This document shows, in pieces, positions 1 to 9,927 of a stretch of DNA of 64,000 bases. How positions within the stretch are numbered: the first letter of the stretch is position 1; each line of letters begins with the position of its first letter. This DNA comes from Romanomermis culicivorax (lineage: Eukaryota > Nematoda > Enoplea > Mermithida > Mermithidae): positions 186,001-250,000 of the forward strand of contig CAWUHX010000204.1 of assembly GCA_963922205.1 (NCBI GenBank). Direction: 5' to 3'. The position numbers and the translations under genes are program-made. The notes beneath the pieces are model-generated. The model worked only from the letters and a program-made list of their open reading frames with translations, did no database searches and had not been told where the DNA came from.

Positions 1-190
1 AAGTTGCACTGTATCGAAGTATTTTCAATTTCTCCACAACAGGTCGGCCAAAATCATGCTGATCCATTTTTATTTGAATTGGACTAATCGAGAAATTTTG
101 GCAATTCGAACACGGGTTATTAAATAAAATTCTGAGTTCATCAGTTCACTGTTCGTTGACGAGAAAATTGTTTTTTTCTACGGTGGATAA

Positions 191-621
191 GCATACATGC
201 ACGTGGGGGGGGGGGGGGTTGGGGGGTTTTGACCCCCAGCAGATTTTTATTGACCCCCAGCAGATTCTTGCTGACCCCCAGTAGATTTAACTTTCCAGCA
301 ATGATTGAGAAGATGACAAAGGAAAATGAGCAAGAGAGAAAAAAAGTCGTCATAAAAATGGAAATGACTTTGTAGTTTGACAATTTCTCTAAACAAATCA
401 TACTTGATTCCAAAAAAGTAACAGGGAAACTTTAAAAAGTGCTGTATAAGCAAATAGTTTCACATATCTGACTAATATAGGTTGAATAGCATGCTGCTTG
501 GTTGGATGTTAGAAGACTTTCTGAGACCTTTCTTTTCATTATCAAGAATGAAAAAAAACTTTGTATTCCACCCCCTGTCCTGGCCGACCCCCCGCAGAAT
601 TTCTATGCTATGCATGTATGG
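191..621. mobile_element. hAT-type MITE, family A, copy 1
   Basis: About 430 bp bounded by inverted termini (CATACATGCA at 192-201, TGCATGTATG at 611-620). Inside are a G14 run (about 205-218) and three to four repeats of a 20-24 bp unit containing CTGCTGGGGGTCA (minus orientation, 230-290). The same element in the opposite orientation lies at 23659-24130, and a truncated copy at 23269-23568. The flanking 8-mers (tggataag / gtaataag) match at only five positions, so this copy is older than the one at 23.7 kb. Short ORFs inside it are by-products of the G/C-rich tandem unit and are not genes. Confidence 0.75.
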
Positions 622-987
622 TAATAAGCCGCCTAATTTTCCGTATTAAACTCACTTTCATCATCCTTTCGCTGCTGTATCTGTCATTTCATAATAAATA
701 GACTATAGATGCATTTCAACAAAAACAGATTACAATATAGTTTGTCTCCTTTGAGAAGCTAGTAACCAAGAATAAAAATCAAGTGCTTGCTGCATATTTT
801 TACCATTTTCTGCTAAGCCATATGTTGCATAATCGAAGCCTACTCATTAGACCGTATTTTCTGAGCACAATATTCAACAGTTAAAGGTTTGTGTAAAGAA
901 CAATGGCGCCACATATTTTTCGTCATTCTTAATTTTCAAGCCTTTTATGAAAAACAGATTATTGTAGTATCATTTTGCGAATTTCAG

Positions 988-1364
988 TATTTTGTATGCA
1001 GACAAGTTCCTGGACGGCCGACGACCTGCCTGCCCAAATAGCCGCCCGTTTAGTACCCGACTTACTTAAAAGGCCCGGCTGCAAAAATCAATTGTTGCAA
1101 TGGCTGCACGATGGCGGCACGAATTGGTTTATTTTGGCCTATTGTACAGTAATATTGGTCAAAATCGTACTTTGTATCGTACTAAAAAACGAAATTCGCG
1201 AATTCGCCTGCGAAATAGACTTAATTCATCAAAATTCGGCGGCTTCTTCGTCTGGGGACGGTTTGGACAGAGCGTTCAGCGTAGAGGCCACACCTTTTAT
1301 GAGTCAAAAAGAAGAAGGGGACATCCATCAAGAGGAGCGTTGTCCGCAGCGTTCCCAAATCTGA
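988..1364 (+). CDS. last exon of a membrane protein, possibly tetraspanin
   Basis: Terminal exon of a gene whose earlier exons lie upstream, largely or wholly outside the window. A splice acceptor (tttgcgaatttcag) ends at 987 and the frame runs to TGA at 1362-1364. The encoded tail has a Gly-Cys pair (KRPGCKNQLLQWL), a Trp-rich turn, one hydrophobic segment of about 20 residues (WFILAYCTVILVKIVLCIVL) and a polar cytoplasmic tail of about 70 residues. Gly-Cys, a helix, the last membrane span and a short tail are the order found at the end of the large extracellular loop and TM4 of tetraspanins. That identification rests on pattern only; any protein with one C-terminal span could look like this. 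The acceptor inside tttgtatgcag (1001) is an alternative exon start. Earlier exons were not found in bases 1-960, which carry a MITE and AT-rich DNA. Confidence 0.4.
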
Positions 1365-1400
1365 AAAATGATCTGGCATTCGATTTACAGATTCTGTTGT

Positions 1401-1424
1401 ACATATATATATATATATATATAA
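1401..1424. repeat. (TA)n microsatellite
   Basis: Alternating AT run directly behind the terminal exon at 988-1364. Bases 1425-1583 hold nothing recognisable. Confidence 0.9.
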
Positions 1425-1614
1425 TAGCGATTTCTGGAAATGATGACTGTTCCGATCTCTTATTTACCTGATTCTGACTGAGGCGGATTCATATAGAAAA
1501 GCAAGTAGGACTTTGTTGTTGGGTTTGCTGCCGCATACTATGAGACTGTGTACTGTATATGATCCAGAAATTTTTAGAAAGCATTGCGAACAGCGTTTTT
1601 TTTGTGCACGGACA

Positions 1615-1634
1615 TTTGTGCCAATTGGCACAAA
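1615..1634. repeat. perfect 20-bp palindrome TTTGTGCCAATTGGCACAAA
   Basis: First of six occurrences. The others are 2343-2362 and 2469-2488 (perfect), 3349-3368 (one mismatch), 3803-3822 and 6139-6158 (first base C). Each is surrounded by half-site copies of TTTTGTGCC or GGCACAAAA, so the local sequence can form many alternative hairpins. Confidence 0.9.
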
Positions 1635-2581
1635 GGGCCAAAAAAATTTGTAACAATGGCACAAAAAACTTTTCACTCTAAAAACGTTCTGAAAAGTTCA
1701 AAGAAGTTTTGTGCCGGAAGTTTCATCATAACTAAAATAACATTCACCGCACCAATTTGCATAGAAATCGTACCTACTCCATTTTCTTTAACCACGTCAG
1801 TGAGATAAGAAAAACTGAGCGAGAAAACGGTTTCTGCGATCAGAAAAGAAATCGAATGCTGCGAAAATTCAGATATTTTTACAGATTTTGTCATTGAAGA
1901 TTATTTTCCTTTACTTTTCGGTGTTCTCCATAACAATTATGAAAGATTTAATTAGGATGTCTTGTCTATAATTGCTTTCTCCTGAAAAAAGCCAAGTTGA
2001 AAGTCGTGTCGCGTAAATTTTTGGTTAAAAATTTGTGCCAAAAATGTCAATTTTTCTGTTTGACTTCAAAAACACCATAAGTTTCGGTTCTCAATCCAAC
2101 TGAATGAACAGAACAGAGAAAGTTAATAATAATTCTATCCTTTCACCAGTCATTGATAATCTCAAAGTCTGTTGCGATAATACAAATATACTATTCGAAT
2201 AGAATCCGCTCGCCTTCGAGACAAAAGAAAGTAGTTGATATTGAACTCATTGAATCGGCGCGAAGCGCCGAGAAAAATTTACGATTTCAGTCCCTAAAAT
2301 GACCAAAAATCAAGGAAATTTGGCCTCGGACCAGTAAAAAAATTTGTGCCAATTGGCACAAACGCTCAAAAATTTTTGTGCCATTCAAAATTTTTTTGTG
2401 CCAAAAACCATGTTTTGGCACAAAAAAAAAACACTGATTGCGAAGCAGCGTTTTTTTGTGCTCGGACATTTGTGCCAATTGGCACAAAGGGCACAAAAAA
2501 TTTGTGCCATGGCACAAAAAATTTTTTCACTCTAAAAACGTACTGAAGAAAACCATAAAACTGTTTTGTGCCAAAAGTTAT

Positions 2582-2727
2582 AACAATATGCCCTGTTTTC
2601 GATCTAAATTGAGTCATTTTTTAAAGCTCAGTTCGCACGTGCTTTTGTCATGTCCATTAGCTTTTCTGTATTATTCATATTTACTCTTGTATATCTTTGC
2701 ATTTAATAAATTTCTTTCTTTCAAGTT
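2582..2727 (+). mobile_element. 5'-truncated LINE 3' tail
   Basis: About 145 bp matching, in the opposite orientation, the 3' end of the LINE at 4210-5850: both share the tract from 'atatgccctgtttt' through 'gcacgtgcttttgtca' to a terminal 'aataaatttctttctttc'. It sits inside the second copy of the tandem repeat and is absent from the first copy, which shows it is an insertion. Imperfect flanking duplications (aagtt...ataac versus aagttt...ataaaaac) fit target-primed reverse transcription. Confidence 0.8.
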
Positions 2728-3249
2728 TGATAAAAACTGACTAAAGATACTTTCATCGCATTCATTTGCATAAAAATCGTGCCTGCTCTATTTTCTCTAA
2801 CCACGTCAGCGAGATAAGAAAAACTGATCTAAAAAACGGTTTCTACGATCCGAAAAGAAATTGAGTGCTGCAAAAACTCAGATATTTTTATAGGCTTTTT
2901 GTCATGAAGTTTTCCTTCACTTTTCGGCCTCCTTCCTAACAACTATATTAAAGATTAAATTAGGATGTCTTGTCTATAATTGTTTTCTCCTAAAAAAGCT
3001 AAGTCGAAAGTCACTTCACGTAGACTTTTGGTTGAATAATTGTGCCAAAAATGTCATTTTTTTCTTTGAATCGATCACCAAAAATATAAGTTTCGGTTCT
3101 CAATCCAACTGAATTAACAGAGGAAGTAAAGTTAACAATTTCTATTCTTTAGCCGGCATTGACAATCTCAAAGTCTGTTGCGATAATAAAAATAAATTAT
3201 TCGAATAGAATCCGCTCGCGTTCGAGACAAAGGAAAGTAGTCAATATTA

Positions 3250-3912
3250 AATCCATTGAATCGGCGCGAAGCGCCGAGAAAATTTGGCGTTTTCAGCCCT
3301 TAAAATGACTAAAAATCAAGGAAATTTAGCCTTGGACCAGTCAAAAAATTTGTGCCAATTGGTACAAACGCTCAAAATTTTTTGTGCCATTCCAAATTTT
3401 TTTGTGCCAAAAACCATGTTTTGGCACAAAAAAAACACTGTTGCGAAGCGAGATCTGTCATCATTTTGATTGGTCGAAAAAATTTATTGATTTTTACCGT
3501 TGTTTCTGGCAAATTTTCTGGCTTAGGTTTACGCTTAGGCTTAGGCTTAGGATTAGATTTAGTCTTGGATTTAGGCATAGGCTTAGGCTTATGCCTGGAC
3601 TTAGGCTTAGACTCACGGTTAGGAAGGAGTAGCCTACAACTTTTCGACCAATCAAATTGAAGGTATGAAATTTTTCCACCAATCGAATTGATGACAGATC
3701 TCGCTCCCTAACGCTTTGTGTCGCCCACCAGTGTTCTGGTTTTGTGCCAAAACATGGTTTTTGGCACAAAAAAATTTGGAATGGCATAAAAAATTTTGAG
3801 CGCTTGTGCCAATTGGCACAAAATTTTTGGCTGGTCAAACATTAAATTTCCTTGATTTTTAGACGTTTTAGGGGTGAAAACGCGAAAATTTTTCGGCGCT
3901 TCGCGCCGAGTC
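3250..3912. repeat. foldback element with a telomere-like loop
   Basis: Left arm about 3263-3480 and right arm about 3640-3907 are inverted copies: both contain GGCGCGAAGCGCC or its complement at the outer end, the TTGTGCCAATTGGCACAAA palindrome, the tract around caaaaccatgttttggcaca, and an inner part with gagatctgtcatc and gattggtcgaaaa. The roughly 160-bp loop holds the TTAGGC-type array. No gene. Confidence 0.85.
3522..3623 (+). repeat. degenerate (TTAGGC)n telomere-like array, 17 hexamers
   Basis: Reading in steps of six from 3522, every unit fits CTTAGG with at most a few changes: exact units at 3522, 3534, 3540, 3546, 3582 and 3600, variants such as TTTAGG, CATAGG, ATTAGA and CTTATG between. 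The 6-bp phase never breaks over 102 bp. TTAGGC is the canonical telomere hexamer of Caenorhabditis and many other nematodes. Confidence 0.8.
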
Positions 3913-4209
3913 AATGTATATAATAATTCCTATTCCGATATTTCACCCGAAAGCGAACGATTTCTCTTCCAACAGTGTAGTAATATCGTTGCAGCAAATT
4001 TTATAGGCTGTCAATGACTGATGAATGAGAATAAATTTTGAATATTCTCTGTTAATTCAGTCAAATTTGGATTCAAAACTGAAATTGTTACTTTTTGTGT
4101 TTGATTGATTCAGATAGAAAAATCGATATCGTTGGTAATGGTACAATATTTCGACCGAAAATTTACACAATTTTCGACTTTATTTTCCCTAGTCTTTACT
4201 TTGTTGTTG
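3913..4209. other. AT-rich spacer, nothing recognised
   Basis: No ORF, repeat or RNA gene was recognised between the foldback and the LINE. Confidence 0.6.
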
Positions 4210-5850
4210 AATATATAGAAAGAAAGAAAGAAATTTATTAAATGCGAATAAATACAAGAGTAAATACGACTAACACAGAAAAGTTCATGGATGTGACAAA
4301 AGCACGTGCGAATTGAGCTTAAAAAAGACTCAATTCAGACCGAAAACAGGGCATATTGTTCGAATGAATGATATCATTGGGTAGGGAGTTCCAAACATCA
4401 ATATTTCGCGAGCAAAAATCATGTTTTAAAGCATTAGAGTCAAGCCTGTAGCCAGAAATTTTTTTCAGGGGGGGCACACATTTTTTTACACAAAATACTG
4501 TAAAATTAGCATTTCTGACTTGACTTTCTTATTTTTGACTTGAGTTGGAAAAAAAACAATAATTGAACGGACTCAAAGTGAAAAATAAGTCGGGTGGAAT
4601 AACTTTAAATTTCAAAATTAAGAACATGTAAGATAAGTCGATACACGTACGTCCAAATGGAAGGTCATCAGGGCCAGATTTGTTGAGGCGCTCTTTATGG
4701 CTTAAATCTTTATATCCAAAAAGTCTTTTTGTAAACCTTCGTTGAACTTTTTCGAGAAATTTAGTATCCACAACCTGACAAAGATTCCTGAGTGGTGAAC
4801 CATATTCCAGAATAGGGAGAACATAGGATTTAAAAGCCCTGATTTTTAATTCATTGAAGTTAGAGTGAAAACATTTTAAAATCAAATTTGCCACCCTAGA
4901 TGCTTTTTTAACCACATAATTACAGTGGGCAGTTGCTGACAATTTTTCATTGAACATAACACCAAGATCCTTCATCTCTGAAACAGTAGGAATCAGAAAA
5001 TCGTTCAAATAATACTCAACTTTGGGGTTATTACTCTCAAGATGCAAAACAGAGCATTTTTCCAGAAAAATAGATAATTGCCATCCCAATGACCACTCAT
5101 AAACTTTGACAAGATCGCCATGTAGTACTTCAGCATTTTTTGTAGCACTGAATATTTTCACATCATCAGCAAAAAGATAAATTTCACTGCTAATGCCATC
5201 AAATATATCATTTATCAAAATTAGGAACAATGTTGGTCCCAATACACTACCCTGAGGAACCCCACTAGTAACCTTAATTGGATTAGAGAAGCAATTACCA
5301 ATTTTTATCTGTTGAGTCCTATTAAATAAAAAACCATGTAACCATCTCAATAAAAAAAACCAGATATGCCATAGGAAGCTAATTTTCCGACCAGTTTTTC
5401 ATGAGAAACAGTATCAAATGCTTTCTGAAAATCGATATAAATTGAATCTGTTGCTACTTTTTTATCTAAATTTTTAGCCCATAATGTTTTACGACTTAAA
5501 AGATGAAAGACACAAGATTTTTTCTTTCTAAATCCAAATTGTCTATCATTCAGAAAATTATTTGACTCAAAATAAGCCATCAGGTCTACATTTATAATAC
5601 TTTCCTTAACCTCACATGAGACACAACATAAAGAAACTGGTCTATAATTTTCTACCTTTGCTGGGTCCTTTTTTTGAAAATAGGTATCACATTTGATGTT
5701 TTCCAAATATCTGGTAATTGTCCAGTTCTAAATGAAATTTCAAAAATTGTTCTCGAAGGTTCTGCCAAAACTAGATATAATTTTTTCAGGAAAAGGGCAC
5801 ACAGACCATCAGGACCAAGAGACAGTGTAGGCTTCAAATATTATATTTAT
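4210..5850 (-). pseudogene. 5'-truncated non-LTR retrotransposon (LINE) reverse transcriptase
   Basis: Remnant of a LINE of the Jockey/CR1 broad type, read on the minus strand in three frames (5837-5652, 5706-5347, 5350-4529), so at least two frameshifts break it. Recognisable RT parts in order: the N-terminal block with GPDGL and WKTSNVIPIFKK, motif A with the first catalytic Asp (FQKAFDTVSH), motif B (GVPQGSVLGP), the catalytic FADD box (YLFADDVKIF), and the C-terminal block with VLPILEYGSPL. No endonuclease region is present, so the copy is truncated at its 5' end near 5850. The 3' end is near 4215, next to an AGAAAGAAAGAAA microsatellite that in the element's sense is a TTTC tail. The same 3' end occurs as a solo fragment at 2582-2727, showing that the family was mobile here more than once. 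Confidence 0.9.
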
Positions 5851-6039
5851 ATGTAGATAATTCATATTCGTAGTCGAATTCGAAAAATGAATCAATTTGA
5901 ACTTCCTGAACACTTCTAGACCTTTTAGAATTTTGTCAGCATTCCATTTCTTTTAGAGTCGTCGTAAACCATTTTCTTGCACAGTTTTTTCTTATTTGAC
6001 TGACGTGGTTCTTATTTGACTGACGTTTTAAACGTTAAC

Positions 6040-6375
6040 TTTTTATCAAACTTTTGGCATAAAACTTTTTCGCAGTTTTCAGTTTTGTTTCTGGTAGAAA
6101 AAATTTTTTTGTGCCATTGGCGCAAATTTTTTTAGCCTCTTGTGCCAATTGGCACAAATGTCCGTGCACAAAAAAACGCTGTCGCCCACAGTTTTTTTCC
6201 CACATTTGCATTGCACCATAATGTGGAAAAAAATTGGGAAGTGGAAAAAATTTTTGAGGTCTTTCCACAAATGTGGAAGAAAAATTTGGGTTTTTCATAA
6301 CAGTAGTTTTTTTCCACGAACTTTTTTCCACAAATGTGGAAAGGGGTCAAATATTTTTTCCACGCTTGAAAATGT
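6040..6375. repeat. palindromic repeat with TTGTGCCA and TTTCCACA families
   Basis: The left half (6070-6180) is an inverted, diverged copy of the TTGTGCCA repeat seen at 1.6-3.9 kb. The right half (6185-6375) is built from a second palindromic word, TTTCCACAAATGTGGAAA, and half sites of it. A shorter piece of the second family is at 7795-7895. ORFs called across this DNA on both strands are repeat artefacts. Confidence 0.7.
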
Positions 6376-6572
6376 TCATAAACGCTTTATTTAAGTGTTT
6401 TTGAGCTTTTTAAACATGGTTGGGAAAAAACCCATCTTCAAAATTTCGAATTTGAGTTTTTCTGGGTTTAATCAGGGTTTTTTTTATTTCACAATTGTGG
6501 ATCTGAATTAAGTATGAAAGAAAAGCAAATGCAACATATCTGAAGTTTTATTCTTCATAATGCAAAACATTT

Positions 6573-7076
6573 TCATACACCATTCTTCCTGATTTTAAGC
6601 AAAAATATAGATCCCTTATCACAACAAATAAAATCATATACTAATGCACCGTCAAAAAAATTTTTGGCATTGAATTTAATGCAGACTAGCTTTTCGACTG
6701 ATGCAGATGGCAATCGATTATGCAAATTGCTGTGAACAAAACCAAATGTTGAAAAATTGCGCTTTGATGACGCAGTGGACACCAAAATGGAAAACATGAC
6801 AAAATAAATTTCGCTTGCTCGCCATTAATAGTCTATGCTCGCCATTAATAGTCTTTAAAAACGTACTCTCAAAACAATTTTTTGGAACGAAGGCCACGTT
6901 TTGCCTTTCGTCAACCAATATTGCATAGCAGATATTCGGCCGCTGCTCTCCAGCATTTTGTAACATAACGTATTTTTTTCATCATATTCACTTGCCGAGA
7001 TCATTAATTCATTGAGTTGCTTGTAAATTGTGTTTTTGCTGGCTGAAAAAAAGTTTGATGTTTTTTTCTTCAACAT
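6573..7076 (-). pseudogene. hAT-family transposase remnant (C-terminal dimerisation region)
   Basis: Two overlapping minus-strand pieces in different frames. The upstream piece (7076-6855) has the block with YWLTKGKTWPSFQKI, which in hAT transposases precedes the dimerisation motif. The downstream piece (6797-6573) has STASSKRNFSTFGFVHS followed by NRLPSASVEKLVCIKFN, the usual hAT C-terminal motif (SASSER.WS.FG.IHSK..NRL....V.KLV...N). Between them is an imperfect 20-bp tandem duplication (cgccattaatagtct twice, 6820-6855) and a frameshift. The DDE catalytic part is missing, so this copy is dead. It shows that hAT transposons, which could have supplied transposase to the MITEs in this window, once lived in this genome. 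Confidence 0.8.
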
Positions 7077-8101
7077 TCATACTGCTTACAGCCATTCAAC
7101 CAGAATACTGGGTTAATGCTTGGTGGTCCATTTTCAACCCATTTTTTAACCTAAAAAGCCGTCAGCTGCCCCTTTCTCCAGTGGGTCTGCTGTCTCCCTC
7201 AAAATTTTAGGGCTGCTCAAGTCGGCTCACCAAATGCTGATGGCTGTGAGCAGACTTTAGCAGTCACAAGTAATGCTGTGTATTGCTCACTAGCACTGCT
7301 CATAAGTACTCATGACTCATGAGGAGTAAAATCTGCCTAATATTCAGATAAACTACCGAATCAAATCAACTTCAGCCAAAAGACAATTCAAACATAAGTT
7401 AAATTTATTGAATATGAATTTTTAGCTTTTCGATTAGAATAAAGTCAACTCAACAGAACAGTCATAGGAACCGAATCGAATAAAGCAAAGAAGTCTCCTT
7501 GAATTGAAAATTTACGATAGCATTTGTTTTGTTTGTTGTGTAATCTCATCTCAACTCTGTTGTCATGTCAGTGTCAGAAAAGACTGCATTGCAGTTATTA
7601 AAGTTGGCTCAACTCTCATTTTGATTATTAAATCAGGAAGAAACTTCATTCCTGAGAACAAAATGGAAAAAAAATGAATTTTTTCTTTAAAAACCCAGAA
7701 ATGTCCAATTTTCCAACCCAAAAAAAACCCATCAACCCAAAAACCCAATGCCTGCCAACCCTGTTTTTAAAGCATTCTGATAATCATTCTGACCCACTGT
7801 TTTTTCCACATTTGCACTATAATGTGGAAAAAAATCTGGAATGTGGAAAAAAGTTTTGACGTCTTTCCACAAATGTGAAAGAAAAATTTGGGGTTTTTAT
7901 ATTTAAAAAATGCATTTTGGTGCATTGTAGGATGTCCAAATCTCAAAATTTCCCATTTGCAGTATAACTTTTTCTGGAAGATAATTCTATATTCTAGCGC
8001 TCCGAATGGCAAATGAGTTTTTTCTGCAATCAAAATTGTATTTAGGAATATATAATAAATTATCTTGACTAGATGGAGTACTATGTATATTGAGGTGAAT
8101 T
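7077..8101. other. intergenic DNA with a fragment of the TTTCCACA repeat
   Basis: No gene was recognised. 7795-7895 matches the TTTCCACA palindromic repeat of 6.2 kb, with the same order of half sites, and the rest is AT-rich. Confidence 0.6.
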
Positions 8102-9927
8102 CAGACATGCACGGCAAGAATTTTCCAGGCGGGAGGGTCCATGGACTTTTATCCCAGGGGGTAGGGGGTGGGTGAGCAAAAAAACAGAAGTTCTACAAGC
8201 CTGTTTTTCATACAAAATATGCACAAAAATCATGAAAAAAGCTGTCTTGAAAAAGTTCAGGGGGAGGTGTTTTGATGATTTTTTTGCCAGAGGAGGTGGC
8301 CAGGGTCTCAGGCAGGGCCGTGCACAAGGAGGGGGCGGGGGCAGCATTAAGGCAGCATGCACACAGTGTATCGCGTAAAATCAACATTTTTTGGGGCTAT
8401 TCAGTAAAAAAACTTAGTCCGCTCCCCCTATGAAAAAATCCTGCGCACGGCCCTAGTCTCAGGTATGGGGGTTTACCCCCCCAGAGTTTTTTTTTGTTTT
8501 TTCTCGACAGGCCATTTGGCTCCTAAGGTCAAAATTTTACAGGCCAATAGGAATTTTAACAAGCCAAAACTAAGAAGTTTGTAAATAAATGTGTAGTAAA
8601 AAAAACAGTTTTTTCAACAAATTTAGTCAAAAACACTCTTCAAAATTACAGTAGAGGCCCATATAACAGATCAATCATTTTGAATACGTTCTTAATCACA
8701 CACAATAATAAGGCTCACAAATTAGGCCAGCCATTATTCAAATCAATCATCAGGGTTTTTTCGCACAAGTCAGGCTGATCTGTAACTTGGGAAAAAATTT
8801 GGTTGCACATATGAATTTTGAGTTGCGCAATCTAAAACTGATAAATTCGCCAAATGGTCAGAAAATGATTAAAAGTTACATCCCTTGTATTTCATTCAGT
8901 TCACGTCAGTTTCAGACTTCTAAAACTGAATTTCCAGAGTTTTGGAGAAAAAATCAAAAAACTGACAAGAGTAACTTGTTCGGAACCTTTGTGATTTCGA
9001 GGCTTCTAAAATGTCGGAAAATTCATTTTTCCAGCACATTCTTCTGAATTTACCGATGATCGATCATGATCTTTTCACCATTGGATTAGCAAAAGATGTT
9101 AAACATTTTTGCTTCATTTTCAATCTGGTATATCTGGAGCCAGTACCAATCATGATTATTTATCAAAAAGTTTTCGAATAATTTGAAGCTTAAAAAAGTG
9201 CGATAGGTATTTTACTTCGACATAAATATTGATAATTATTTCTGCCTCTTAGCACCATAAGAAAATTTTAGATTTTGATATTTTATAGCGTTAGAAAATG
9301 AATATTTTAAATATCTTTTCCTTGCATGAAATCTGTCCAATTTTACAGTGAATTCAATGTGTTTTCAGTCTGGAAAACTAAAATTCAAAAATTAGGCGAG
9401 CAACAAAGAATCTGGAGGGCTTCTTCAGATAGCAAGAACTGCCGTTTTCCCATGCTAATGATGTTTCAATCATTTTTCAAATGCAAAAAGTTATGTTCAT
9501 AAAAGCCGAAAATTATAAGGCACTGCAAAACGATTTTGTAAAAACAATCTAGAAAAACCTTGATTTTTGTCAAATACGCGAAAAAACAATACAAGGTCAA
9601 ACATTTACCCATAACATGCTGGTTTTTAAAAGCTATAAGCATAAACTAAACCGACATTTTCTAACCGCACAACAGAATGATACCAAGAATCATAAATAAT
9701 TTGAAATGCGGCGCGAAGCGCCGGAAAATTTTTGTTATTTTCCATTTCAAAATGCATAAAAATGCATCTCCGCACAGGAACCTACTAATCAAAAAGCTCA
9801 TTAGGCTATAATTTTTACAAGCCAATTTGGCTTGTGCCGCTAAATTTTTAGGAGCCAATCGGAATTTTTAGGAGCCATGGCTCCTAATTGGCCTAAAAAA
9901 AACCCTACCCCCCTCTGTGCACGTATG
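8102..9927. mobile_element. 1.8-kb non-autonomous hAT-type element with perfect 8-bp TSD
   Basis: Termini CAGACATGCA (8102-8111) and TGCACGTATG (9918-9927) are inverted relatives of family A MITE ends. The element is flanked by a perfect 8-bp direct repeat GGTGAATT (8094-8101 and 9928-9935), the TSD length of hAT transposons. The first 50 bp resemble the 23659 MITE and the start of the 20637 element (CACGGCAAGAATTTTCCAG). Inside there is no transposase or other recognisable gene, only AT-rich DNA, a second smaller MITE (8313-8455), a GGCGCGAAGCGCC hairpin (9710-9722), and repeated 'ggctcctaa' / 'aggagcca' words at 8505-8570 and 9840-9890. Confidence 0.8.
8313..8455. mobile_element. 143-bp hAT MITE (CAGGGCCG type) nested in the 1.8-kb element
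   Basis: Terminal inverted repeats CAGGGCCGTGCAC (8313-8325) and GCGCACGGCCCTA (8443-8455). Flanked by a perfect 8-bp duplication GTCTCAGG at 8305-8312 and 8456-8463. CAGGG-type ends and 8-bp TSDs are typical of hAT. The ORF reading through it on the + strand is not a gene. Confidence 0.88.

Larger units (their letters stand above)
1584..3262. repeat. imperfect tandem repeat of a 0.85-1 kb palindrome-rich unit
   Basis: Two related blocks in direct orientation: 1590-2256 matches 2445-3262, and a shorter block, 2257-2445, matches 3263-3450. Landmarks shared in the same order are a TTGTGCCA-rich segment, a segment ending in gtgagataagaaaaactga, a stretch around ttaggatgtcttgtctataatt, and the hairpin GGCGCGAAGCGCC at 2257 and 3263. 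The second copy is longer mainly because a LINE tail (2582-2727) inserted in it. No coding capacity beyond chance. Confidence 0.75.

Noticed and set aside
141-453. Minus-strand ORFs at the left end and their mirror at 23867-24073
   Set aside because: Produced by the MITE's tandem CTGCTGGGGGTCA unit; both copies sit inside non-autonomous elements.
3494-3838. Overlapping ORFs on both strands across 3.3-3.9 kb
   Set aside because: They translate the foldback and the hexamer array (Leu-Gly or Ser-Leu periodic peptides) and are not genes.
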